Positions 1 through 7,299 of a DNA stretch of 12,339 nucleotides are shown one piece after another. A program made the position numbers and the translations under genes. Every line of letters starts with the position of its first letter. The first letter of the stretch is position 1. This stretch comes from Spirochaetales bacterium UBA4629 (GTDB lineage: Bacteria; Spirochaetota; Spirochaetia; Sphaerochaetales; Sphaerochaetaceae), in assembly GCA_002406055.1 (NCBI GenBank), contig DHMZ01000035.1:594-12932 (forward strand), read 5' to 3'. A model generated the notes under the pieces. It searched no databases. It had not been told where the DNA came from and saw only the letters and a program-made list of their open reading frames with translations.

Positions 1-1
1 T

Positions 2-1318
2 ATTGCTGAACCTACAAAAGAAAAGTCTGGAATAAGAAAATACACATGTACTATTTGTGGTTATTCTTATGAAAAGTTAATTCATCCAAATGGACATAGC
101 TATACTGATGAAAACAAATGGGAAAAGCATGAACCAACTTGTACAGAAAAAGGCTTTACCCGTAAGTATTGTTCTTATGAAGGTTGTGATTACTATGAAG
201 ATGTAGACTTTGTAGACGCAATAAATCATAAGAATGCAGTAGCTTATGAAGAAACAGAACCAACATGTACAGAGAATGGAAACTATGAGTATTGGTATTG
301 TCCAGATTGCGGAAAATATTTCCTCTCTATAGATAAAACAACTCCAGTAGGAGAAGATAAAGTATTTTTGAATAAGAAAGGTCACCAATATGAGACAGAT
401 TGGAAATATGATGATAGTAGTGGGCATTATCATTATCATAAGTGTATTCGTTGTGATTCAAAGATAGATGTTTCAACTCATACTTATAACCAAAAGATTA
501 AGACTGTAGGGACTCTGAAAAGCAACGTTACTTGTACTTCTCCAGATATTTACTACTACAGTTGTATCTGTGGTTATTGTCCTAATGATGACAGTTTAAC
601 ATTCACAGATGGAAATGCTCTTGGTCATAGTTTAACTATTCATAAAGAGAGAAAAGAAGCTACTTGTGGAGAGACTGGTAATATAGAGTATTGGGAATGT
701 GATAGATGTCATAAGCTTTTTTCTGACAAAGAAGCAAAAAACGAAATAGAGCTAAAAGATACTGTTCTCAAGGCAACAGGCAATCACACATTTGATGAGT
801 ATGTAAACAAAGGAAATGAAGGTCACCAAGCGATTTGTTCAGTATGTCATCAGCTTTTTGGTGATATTTTACCTCACAATATTAAGACAAGTGTTGAGAT
901 AGATGCTTTATACCATGGTGACAAATGTGAGGACTGTAGCTATGTAAAAAATAAGCAGCCACATGACTTTGTTGAGTATGGTACCGATGAAGTATGTTCT
1001 ATTTGTCTTTATGTAAAAGAAAAGCAACACACAACAGATGGTGGTTTCGATATTAAACCAGAGTCAAAAGAGCCAAAAGGTCAAATAACTATAACAAAAG
1101 AAGAAGGTGGATATGGATACAAAGCATCCTTCATTCTTGATAGTGACTCGAAAATGACAGCCATTAAATGGTTTGTTGATAACACAGAAATAGCGCAAAC
1201 AAATGAATGTAGTTTTTCTACTCCTGATAGTAGGAGCTACAACATATTGTGTGTTGTTTTCAACGATAACTTAGTTACTTCGTATTCCAAAATCGTTGTT
1301 GGTGGAAATAACGATTAA
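2..1318 (+). CDS. Cys-x2-Cys repeat surface protein, C-terminal part (5' end outside window)
   Basis: The frame is open from the left edge to a TAA, giving 438 residues; the true start lies upstream. More than twenty cysteines occur, mostly as C-x2-C pairs. They sit in two alternating repeat types. One is like 'PTCTENGNYEYWYCPDCGKYF', seen again as 'ATCGETGNIEYWECDRCHKLF'. The other is a W/H-rich unit, 'HYHYHKCIRCDSKIDVSTH', echoed by 'GHQAICSVCHQLFGDILPH'. Such repeats are common in exported proteins of gut bacteria; metal binding or disulfides are plausible but unproven. The last ~80 residues, from about nt 1080 ('GQITITKEE'), lack the pairs and look like one Ig/PKD-type beta-sandwich ('IKWFVDNTEIAQT'), a fold often found in spirochaete surface proteins. 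No catalytic motif is visible. The lipoprotein gene 22 bases downstream suggests co-transcription. Surface location is inferred, because the N-terminus is missing. Confidence 0.82.
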   Translation: MAEPTKEKSGIRKYTCTICGYSYEKLIHPNGHSYTDENKWEKHEPTCTEKGFTRKYCSYEGCDYYEDVDFVDAINHKNAVAYEETEPTCTENGNYEYWYCPDCGKYFLSIDKTTPVGEDKVFLNKKGHQYETDWKYDDSSGHYHYHKCIRCDSKIDVSTHTYNQKIKTVGTLKSNVTCTSPDIYYYSCICGYCPNDDSLTFTDGNALGHSLTIHKERKEATCGETGNIEYWECDRCHKLFSDKEAKNEIELKDTVLKATGNHTFDEYVNKGNEGHQAICSVCHQLFGDILPHNIKTSVEIDALYHGDKCEDCSYVKNKQPHDFVEYGTDEVCSICLYVKEKQHTTDGGFDIKPESKEPKGQITITKEEGGYGYKASFILDSDSKMTAIKWFVDNTEIAQTNECSFSTPDSRSYNILCVVFNDNLVTSYSKIVVGGNND

Positions 1319-1340
1319 AAATAAATTAAGGGGAAAAAAC

Positions 1341-4300
1341 ATGAAGAAAGTATTAGCATTATTACTTATTGCTATTATTGGATTATTTGCATTTGTTGCA
1401 TGTAGTCCAGATTCAAGCTTGAATGAAGAGCTTGTTAACGTAACAATTACTTCAAGAGACACTAGGTCTCTATCTGTTGAATCAAGTTTTAATCTTGGTG
1501 ATGTAACAGTATGGAAGTATACAGCAGCGAAGGCTGACAATTGTCTAAAGACTGGTGAAACAACAACTGAAGTTGAACTCAAAGATAGAAAGACTCAGCA
1601 GCTCTCTCAGGGAAGTTGGAACTTCAAGCTCTATGGATACAATAAAGATGGAAAACTAATTTGCTCTGGTAAGACTACTGATCCAACAACTATTACAGTT
1701 GAGAATCATACAATTACTATTTTAGTTGGTCCTCAACAGACAGCAGAAGGAAAAGGTACTATTGTTATCAAAGATGATATTAAAATTGTCGACAAGAATG
1801 GTAACTCTGTAGCTGATAATAGTACGGAATATACAAAAACTGTTACTGTTAAGAACTCTGCAGGAACAGTTATAAGCGATTTATCTCCTGTTAATTCTGG
1901 TATGTATTATGTTGAAGTTGTCTATACAGCAACAGCTAAAGATGGAACTAAATATGTAGCAGCTTCTGCAAAGAAGTACTTCAACGTTTATGATAACTTA
2001 ACAACAACTATTTCTGGTACTGTTGAAGAAATAACACAGGCAGGAGAAGCAAAGCCTGAAGCAGAAAAGGTTGTTGCATCTGTAGGCGCAACTCTATATA
2101 CAAATATTGCTGATGCTCTTAAAGCAGCAACAGTAGATACACCTTTAATTCTTACTAATGATGCAACTCTTGAAGAAGCTATTGATCTAACAAAGAATGC
2201 TACTATTGATTTAAATGGTAACAAATTAACTTTTGCAGATAAAAAGAATATTACGATTAAAGGTGATACCGGTGAAGCCAAAGTTACAATTCAAAATGGT
2301 TCAATTATTGGAGGAAAAGGTTGTTCTACAATTAAGCTTGATACTAACTCAAATTTAACTCTTGATGGTGTTAATATTACTGCAAATACTGTCGGTAATA
2401 TAAACTGTATTGTATTCTTACTCCAGCGTTCAAATCCTGCAAAATTAACAGTAAAAAATAGTGAATTGATAATGGATGGTGCATACTGTATTGGTACTAA
2501 CGCTTCAGATTGGAAAGATACTAATGTAGAGATTTTAATTGAGAATTCTAAAATAATTTCACAAAATAACAATGGTCAAAGTGTTGGTCTCTTTGTTAAT
2601 GTTCCAGCAATTGTAAATATTTCAGAATCATATATTAAAGGTGAACAACTTGGAGCATTACTAAGAGGTATATCAAAAGATAATAGTCATATTGCTACAA
2701 TTAAAAATACAACTATTGAATCTACAAATACAGTAACAAGTGATTATCAAAATATAGGTTGGGAAACTGGACTTAATGTTCCATCTGCAGCATTAGTTGT
2801 TGGTAATAGATGTACAACAGCATACAATAATCCAACCACAGTTGAACTTGAGAATGTTGAATTTAATGGTGGTAATAATGTTGATATCTATGTTTATCAG
2901 AACAGTGAAAGTGAAAAAGTTGTGGTTACTGGTACTGTAAAAGGTGAATGTACAATAAATGAAGAAAACACTAGAAACGGTGCGCTTGTTTTTCCAGAGG
3001 CTAAGATAGGTGATACTTATTATCAGACATTTGAAGAAGCCGTAAAAGCAGTTAAAGAAAATGAATCAATAGTTCTTTCTAAGGGGATAAAAACTAAACT
3101 TCCATCAGTATCGGAAAAGGGAGTTTCCATAATTGGTGATGGTTCTCAGATTATTGATATGGAAAATGTTTCTGTCAATTGTGGAGATGGTTTGACTTTT
3201 AGCAAAGTTAAGTTTATTGATACTGCACATAATTATGGCGGAATTATAAGTAGAAATTCAGTTGAGTATAATGATTGTAACTTTATAGGAACAAAAATTT
3301 TATATGGTAATAAAGAGACATTTAATGGATGTACTTTCTTGAATGAGTATGACAACTATTGTGTAAGGTTATACACTGCAAAAGAAGTAAAATTTGTTAA
3401 TTGTCATTTCTCAGCGGATTATAAAGCCTTGTTAATGTATAATGAGCAAGAGAATTTCAACCAAATTCTTACCGTTAGACAATGTACTTTTGAAGGTGGT
3501 CAAAACGATACAGGAAAAGCTGCTATTTCTGTGAATAAACTTGCAAATGGCAAAAAATGGAATAAGGCTAGATTAGAGATTAGTGATAGTAATTTCTCAA
3601 ACTGGGTCGGAATAGAGAGTAAGTCTAAGTCTAATATTTGGGGAAATCCAGAAGATCTTGATTCAAGTGAACTTGAAATAACAATTGACGGATCTAGAGT
3701 TTATCTGAAGCGTATTGCAACTAGGTCAGAATTACAGGATGCATTAACTAAACTTACAGAAGCCGGTTCTGGAAATAACACAATTGAAATTGCTGAAGAT
3801 TTATCTTTGAAAGAAGGAGACAAATGGACTCCTGCTAGTATTGATGGGTATCATGGTGCTGGTGTTATAACAATTAATGGTAATGGCCATACAATATCAG
3901 GTCTTAATGCTCCTCTTCTTGCCGGTGGATTTGCTGGAAATAGTGGTGTAGTTATTAATGATTTAACTCTCGATAATGTAAATATTAGTGATAGTACAAA
4001 TGACCAAGGCCTTGGAGCTTTCATAGGTTGTATCGATTCTATGCCTAAGATTGAATTAAATAACTGCCATTTAACTAATTCAAAAATAACAAGTACTGCT
4101 GGAGCTCGTGTTGGAGGACTTATCGGTTGGACATCTGGTTACAATAACCCTAATGATGGACCTGTTGATACTTATATCACCATCGAAAACTGTTCTGTAG
4201 AAAATAGCACAATAACAGCTAATGGATCTGTTGGTGGTATCATCGGTCATGCTGGAACTAACCCTGCAACATACCACACAATTGAAAATTGTAGTGTAAA

Positions 4301-4520
4301 GAATACTAAACTAATTTCAACAGATAACGGAGTTTGGAGAGTTGGTGTTGTTGTTGGTACAGCTAATGTAGGCGAAGTCACAATTAATAGCATAACTGAA
4401 AGTGGAAATACTTTAACTCAAAGTAATAAAACTGCTCCTGAAGGACAGAGCAACCTTTATGGTAGATTTGTTCCAGGTACTACAGGAAAACTTACAATTG
4501 ATGGAATTTCAATTCAGTAA
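1341..4520 (+). CDS. Large surface lipoprotein with beta-helix-like repeats and GLUG-like C-terminal motifs
   Basis: 1059 residues. The start is the ATG at 1341, because AAGGGG (1328-1333) lies 7 bases before it and a signal peptide follows at once: MKK, a hydrophobic stretch and the lipobox-like FVAC, giving a probable lipidated Cys21. Residues ~22-240 look like one or two beta-sandwich domains rich in Thr/Val. From ~244 a module begins with 'SVGATLYTNIADALKAA', and a second like it starts at ~554 ('KIGDTYYQTFEEAVKAV'). Each is followed by short strands with Asn/Asp turns ('ATIDLNGNKLTF', 'LTVKNSELIMDG'), as in right-handed parallel beta-helices. A third, more diverged module starts near 789. 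Near 924 and 964, 'VGGLIGW' and 'VGGIIGHAG' resemble GLUG motifs of bacterial surface adhesins. No enzyme active site is recognisable, so an adhesin or structural role is inferred. The gene follows the Cys-repeat gene by 22 bases and is probably in the same transcript. Confidence 0.87.
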   Translation: MKKVLALLLIAIIGLFAFVACSPDSSLNEELVNVTITSRDTRSLSVESSFNLGDVTVWKYTAAKADNCLKTGETTTEVELKDRKTQQLSQGSWNFKLYGYNKDGKLICSGKTTDPTTITVENHTITILVGPQQTAEGKGTIVIKDDIKIVDKNGNSVADNSTEYTKTVTVKNSAGTVISDLSPVNSGMYYVEVVYTATAKDGTKYVAASAKKYFNVYDNLTTTISGTVEEITQAGEAKPEAEKVVASVGATLYTNIADALKAATVDTPLILTNDATLEEAIDLTKNATIDLNGNKLTFADKKNITIKGDTGEAKVTIQNGSIIGGKGCSTIKLDTNSNLTLDGVNITANTVGNINCIVFLLQRSNPAKLTVKNSELIMDGAYCIGTNASDWKDTNVEILIENSKIISQNNNGQSVGLFVNVPAIVNISESYIKGEQLGALLRGISKDNSHIATIKNTTIESTNTVTSDYQNIGWETGLNVPSAALVVGNRCTTAYNNPTTVELENVEFNGGNNVDIYVYQNSESEKVVVTGTVKGECTINEENTRNGALVFPEAKIGDTYYQTFEEAVKAVKENESIVLSKGIKTKLPSVSEKGVSIIGDGSQIIDMENVSVNCGDGLTFSKVKFIDTAHNYGGIISRNSVEYNDCNFIGTKILYGNKETFNGCTFLNEYDNYCVRLYTAKEVKFVNCHFSADYKALLMYNEQENFNQILTVRQCTFEGGQNDTGKAAISVNKLANGKKWNKARLEISDSNFSNWVGIESKSKSNIWGNPEDLDSSELEITIDGSRVYLKRIATRSELQDALTKLTEAGSGNNTIEIAEDLSLKEGDKWTPASIDGYHGAGVITINGNGHTISGLNAPLLAGGFAGNSGVVINDLTLDNVNISDSTNDQGLGAFIGCIDSMPKIELNNCHLTNSKITSTAGARVGGLIGWTSGYNNPNDGPVDTYITIENCSVENSTITANGSVGGIIGHAGTNPATYHTIENCSVKNTKLISTDNGVWRVGVVVGTANVGEVTINSITESGNTLTQSNKTAPEGQSNLYGRFVPGTTGKLTIDGISIQ

Positions 4521-4531
4521 TTTGGTGTAGA

Positions 4532-4546
4532 CTATTCTCTGAATAG
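4532..4546. repeat. Short perfect inverted repeat CTATTC-TCT-GAATAG
   Basis: Two perfectly complementary 6-base arms flank a 3-base loop, 11 bases after the lipoprotein stop codon. No T-tract follows, so it is not a typical intrinsic terminator. It could be a small 3' UTR hairpin, an operator, or chance in AT-rich DNA. Confidence 0.3.
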
Positions 4547-4571
4547 ATTACATAAATAATTATTACTCCCC

Positions 4572-4602
4572 TGTACCCCTTAGTTTCTTGCTAGGGGGTA
4601 CA
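4572..4602 (+). terminator. Strong 12-bp hairpin between lipoprotein and SDR genes (possible terminator or leader structure)
   Basis: TGTACCCCTTAG (4572-4583) pairs with CTAGGGGGTACA (4591-4602) over 12 positions, with one T-G wobble and a 7-base loop. It is by far the most GC-rich element in this 103-base gap. On the + strand the stem is followed by CTATTGTG and on the - strand by GGGGAGTAATAATT, so neither side has a run of T's. It may end lipoprotein transcription inefficiently or through a factor. Alternatively it may sit in the 5' leader of the SDR gene, whose ATG is only 22 bases away. Confidence 0.45.
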
Positions 4603-4623
4603 CTATTGTGATAGGTTTTCATT

Positions 4624-5385
4624 ATGAGTATTGCTATTGTTACTGGTGCTTCTTCAGGTATGGGAAGAGATTTTGTTTATGGCTTATCGTCTTCGTTCTC
4701 TTTTAGCGAAATATGGGTTATTGCTAGGAGGGGAGAGAGACTCGAAGAAATAAAGAAAGAGTTAGGGCCTAGAATAGTTCCTATTGCATTAGATCTAACA
4801 CTTACATCTTCGATAGATAAGATTTCGTCTCTTCTTGCTTCTAGAGGTGTTGAAGTCGGTGCCCTTGTTAATGCATCAGGTTTTGGTGTTTTTAAAGCTT
4901 TCACTGAGTGCTCGCGAGAAGAGATGGAAAATATGATAGACCTCAATTGTCGTTCTCTTGTTTCCCTTACACATACAGTTCTACCATACATGAAAGAAGG
5001 TTCATTTATCATAAACCTTGGCTCTAACTCATCTCATCAGCCTGTTCCATATTTGTCAATCTATGCTGCAACGAAAGCTTTTGTTTTGAGTTTTTCTTTG
5101 TCTTTAGGCGTTGAATTAAAAAAGCGTGGTATCTTTGTTGAATGCGTATGTCCAGGGTGGATTAAGACAGAGTTTTTCTCTCGTGCCGTTAGAGATAACA
5201 CTACTATCGTTTACTACGATAGATACTACGAAAGTAAAGATGTAGTTAGAAAAGCACTTAAAGATTTAAAAAAGAAAAAAAGTGTTTCTATTCTAGGCTT
5301 TCCTGTAAGAATGCAAGTGCTACTTGTTAAGATACTTCCTGTAAAATTAATAATGTCTATCTGGTGTAAGCAGCAAAAGAAGTAA
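4624..5385 (+). CDS. Short-chain dehydrogenase/reductase (SDR), classical type
   Basis: 253 residues, the usual length for a classical SDR: a soluble one-domain Rossmann enzyme that oxidises or reduces a carbonyl/hydroxyl with NAD(P). Visible motifs in order are the dinucleotide loop TGASSGMG (7-14), an 'ARR..RL' after the second strand (34-40) that favours NADPH, N83 in 'VNASG' (usual NNAG), N108, the catalytic S134, Y147 and K151 ('YAATK'), and 'CPGWIKTEF' (176-184). The catalytic tetrad is therefore complete. The C-terminus is hydrophobic then lysine-rich. The substrate cannot be told; similar proteins are annotated only as SDR family oxidoreductases. The ATG is chosen because the Rossmann motif begins four residues later. 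The ribosome site is weak (TAGG at 4612-4615), just after a strong hairpin. The last 29 bases overlap the opposing gene's 3' end. No functional link to the pyr genes is evident. Confidence 0.92.
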   Translation: MSIAIVTGASSGMGRDFVYGLSSSFSFSEIWVIARRGERLEEIKKELGPRIVPIALDLTLTSSIDKISSLLASRGVEVGALVNASGFGVFKAFTECSREEMENMIDLNCRSLVSLTHTVLPYMKEGSFIINLGSNSSHQPVPYLSIYAATKAFVLSFSLSLGVELKKRGIFVECVCPGWIKTEFFSRAVRDNTTIVYYDRYYESKDVVRKALKDLKKKKSVSILGFPVRMQVLLVKILPVKLIMSIWCKQQKK

Positions 5386-6271
5386 AGAGAGAAGAAAAGA
5401 AGCCAATAGCCTTTTCTTTTGCCATATATTTACTTGCATCAGCACCATCGAATTCTAAGGGGATAATCTTTTCAGGGTGGAATTGAATTCCTAAAACGCG
5501 TGGATTAGTAGCATCTTCAAAGGCTTCAATAATGAGTAATCCATCTGTTTCTGTATAAGCTGTTACTTCTAGTGGAGTGTTTTCTAGAGTCTTTATTGCT
5601 TGGTGGTGAACACTTGGTAGACCTTCAACAATAGGCTCGTTAAACAGAGAGTAGAGGATTGAGTCCTTATTTGTTATATAAATACTGTGCTCGCTATAGG
5701 GCTCTTCTTTTGTCTTATTTACGCTTAAGTGTAGATTATCGTACTCAATATTTTCCTCAGTAAAGAAAGAAGGTAAGTCTTGTATTAGACTCTCTCCATA
5801 GTAGACTGCTATCATTTGCATTCCTCTACATATTCCTAGTAGTGGAATATTATTCTCAAGGGCATATTTAATTAGAATATAATCTGATATATCCTCATCT
5901 TTACTCTCATTTTTGCTACCATTTTCTTCTTCGTTATAGAGAGAAGGGGAAATATCTCTTCCTCCTGGGATAATAATTAAATCAACTTCGTCCTCTCCAA
6001 TTACCGCACTTATATTTGTGTCACTAAAGCTTATTTCTTTTAGTTTTTTTGCATCAAGATGTGTTAAGCCACCGTTTGTAGTCTTTTCATCACTAAGTGT
6101 TTCTGCTTTTATTTGATCTAAGAAAGTAGGGAAGACACCTGCTTCTAATAGTGTTTCAAAAAGGGGATTATCTATCTCTTCTCGCCAAGCAACACAAACA
6201 TTTAAGTCATCAGCACATAGAATAAATATCGCTAAAGACAGTATGATAATTGTTAAAAATAGACGTTTCAT
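5357..6271 (-). CDS. Exported class I glutamine amidotransferase-like hydrolase (gamma-glutamyl-GABA hydrolase / peptidase C26 family)
   Basis: 304 residues. The family splits gamma-glutamyl amides with a Cys-His-Glu triad. Visible are 'IIPGGRDISPSLY' (100-112, the family's PGGxDxxPxxY), the nucleophile elbow 'GICRGMQ' with C148, 'VHHQAIK' (221-227), and 'GIQFHPEK' with H265 and E267, so the triad is complete. Unlike ordinary cytoplasmic PuuD-type enzymes it begins with MKR plus ~16 hydrophobic residues ending 'FILCADD', a likely signal peptide. FILC is a poor lipobox, so cleavage by signal peptidase I after A20 is as likely as lipidation. Residues ~114-129 form an acidic, low-complexity insertion. 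Its ATG overlaps the pyrC stop (ATGA), so it is the last gene of the pyr operon and probably translationally coupled. The true substrate is unknown. It is not CarA: the CarA N-terminal domain is absent. Confidence 0.85.
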   Translation of the reverse strand: MKRLFLTIIILSLAIFILCADDLNVCVAWREEIDNPLFETLLEAGVFPTFLDQIKAETLSDEKTTNGGLTHLDAKKLKEISFSDTNISAVIGEDEVDLIIIPGGRDISPSLYNEEENGSKNESKDEDISDYILIKYALENNIPLLGICRGMQMIAVYYGESLIQDLPSFFTEENIEYDNLHLSVNKTKEEPYSEHSIYITNKDSILYSLFNEPIVEGLPSVHHQAIKTLENTPLEVTAYTETDGLLIIEAFEDATNPRVLGIQFHPEKIIPLEFDGADASKYMAKEKAIGFFSSLFTSFAAYTR

Positions 6272-7299
6272 TTATATTCTTCCCAAGCTGAATATGGGTA
6301 TTCTTTATTCGCTTTTTCTATCATGCTATCTGTTATTGTTTTAATAACAGCCTCTGTTTTATATGGAAGATTATATATCTCAAGTGCGTTTGTTACAAAT
6401 AACTCCTCTAGGCGTTCCTCCTCCATACCCTCATTGCGCAAGAATCTAATGAGTCTTAGCATTCCTTCAAAGCCTGGAATACCATTAGCTCCATTTAGCT
6501 TATCTCGTAGTGTATGAGGTGCATGGTCGCTTTCTGCACAATCGATAGAACCATCAAAAAGAGAATCTAAAACAGCATCTCTATCTTTTTTGTCTCTAAG
6601 GGGAGGATTCATTGTAGTGAAAACGCTTTCTTTATCGAGAGTCAAAAGAGCATGGTGAGGAGTAGAACCGCACGTTATTTTTATTCCGTCTTTTTTTGCA
6701 TCTCTTACTAGCTCTATTGCCCCTTTTGTAGATATGTGAGCTATATGAAGTTTTCCTTTAAAACCTGTTTTAATTACATTTTCGATTTGGTCTTCAACGC
6801 TCTTTATTTCGCTTATACTAGGACGCATAAGTGAGTGACTTTTCTCATTCCTATTAAAGAGGCTCTCTTTTTCTGCATGTACTGTTAGTACGCCAGTGTA
6901 GTTAAGATTTGAAAGAAGAGCAAAAACCCTTCTTTGCTCTCTTTCTTCTGTTATTCCCATATTACCAGTAGACTGAGAGAGAAAGAGCTTTAAGCCACAA
7001 ACAAGAGGAAAGAGAGAAGAGTGAAGCTCTACCATCTCTCTAATTTGCTCTTCGCTCTTCGTGAGGCCTAAAAAGATAGAATAGTTAACGCTTAGTCCTT
7101 CTTTTTTGAGAGTCTCTATAGCTTTCTTTCCGTCTTCTATCCTCTTTAGTGCATTCTCTTTTGTTGTTAAGCTAGGTTTAGTGTTAGGCATATCGAGAAA
7201 GGTATCAAAGCCGCACATAAGGCCAACTCTCATACCGTGCTCGATAGTCTCTTTATCTTTTTCTTCCCAATCACGAAAGTGAACGTGGCCATCTATCAT
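6268..7299 (-). CDS. pyrC: Dihydroorotase, minimal barrel-only form
   Basis: 343 residues. It catalyses the third step of UMP synthesis, the reversible cyclisation of carbamoyl aspartate to dihydroorotate, in the cytoplasm. Zinc and active-site residues are visible: DGHVHFRD (D3, H5, H7), 'GLKLFLSQS' with K104 as the likely carbamylated lysine, 'VHAE' (H141), 'IAHIS' (H188), 'NPPLR' (231-235), 'ESDHAPHT' with catalytic D258, and 'GIPGFE' (273-278). The sequence is class I-like, but class I enzymes usually have ~420 residues, with ~50 residues before the DxHxH motif and a C-terminal 'G.I..GxDADLV' strand that together build a beta-sandwich. Both are missing here. The ATG at 7299 is chosen because DGHVHFRD starts at once, it overlaps the pyrDK stop as ATGA, and AGAAGG lies upstream. 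A longer in-frame start would run 78 bases back into pyrDK. Confidence 0.93.
   Translation of the reverse strand: MIDGHVHFRDWEEKDKETIEHGMRVGLMCGFDTFLDMPNTKPSLTTKENALKRIEDGKKAIETLKKEGLSVNYSIFLGLTKSEEQIREMVELHSSLFPLVCGLKLFLSQSTGNMGITEEREQRRVFALLSNLNYTGVLTVHAEKESLFNRNEKSHSLMRPSISEIKSVEDQIENVIKTGFKGKLHIAHISTKGAIELVRDAKKDGIKITCGSTPHHALLTLDKESVFTTMNPPLRDKKDRDAVLDSLFDGSIDCAESDHAPHTLRDKLNGANGIPGFEGMLRLIRFLRNEGMEEERLEELFVTNALEIYNLPYKTEAVIKTITDSMIEKANKEYPYSAWEEYK

Noticed and set aside
1..1318. The Cys-x2-Cys pairs as DNA- or RNA-binding zinc fingers
   Set aside because: The modules repeat with long acidic and aromatic spacers, end in an Ig/PKD-like domain and sit beside a lipoprotein gene, which fits an exported protein better.
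5233..5292. Inverted repeat with T-runs on the - strand inside the SDR gene, as a possible terminator for the pyr operon
   Set aside because: The T-runs lie within the loop and come from the Lys-rich KDLKKKK codons. The pairing is imperfect and the signal is explained by coding sequence.
5357..6271. The amidotransferase-like gene as carA (small subunit of carbamoyl phosphate synthetase)
   Set aside because: It lacks the CarA N-terminal domain, has the PGGxDxxPxxY motif of gamma-glutamyl hydrolases and carries a signal peptide.
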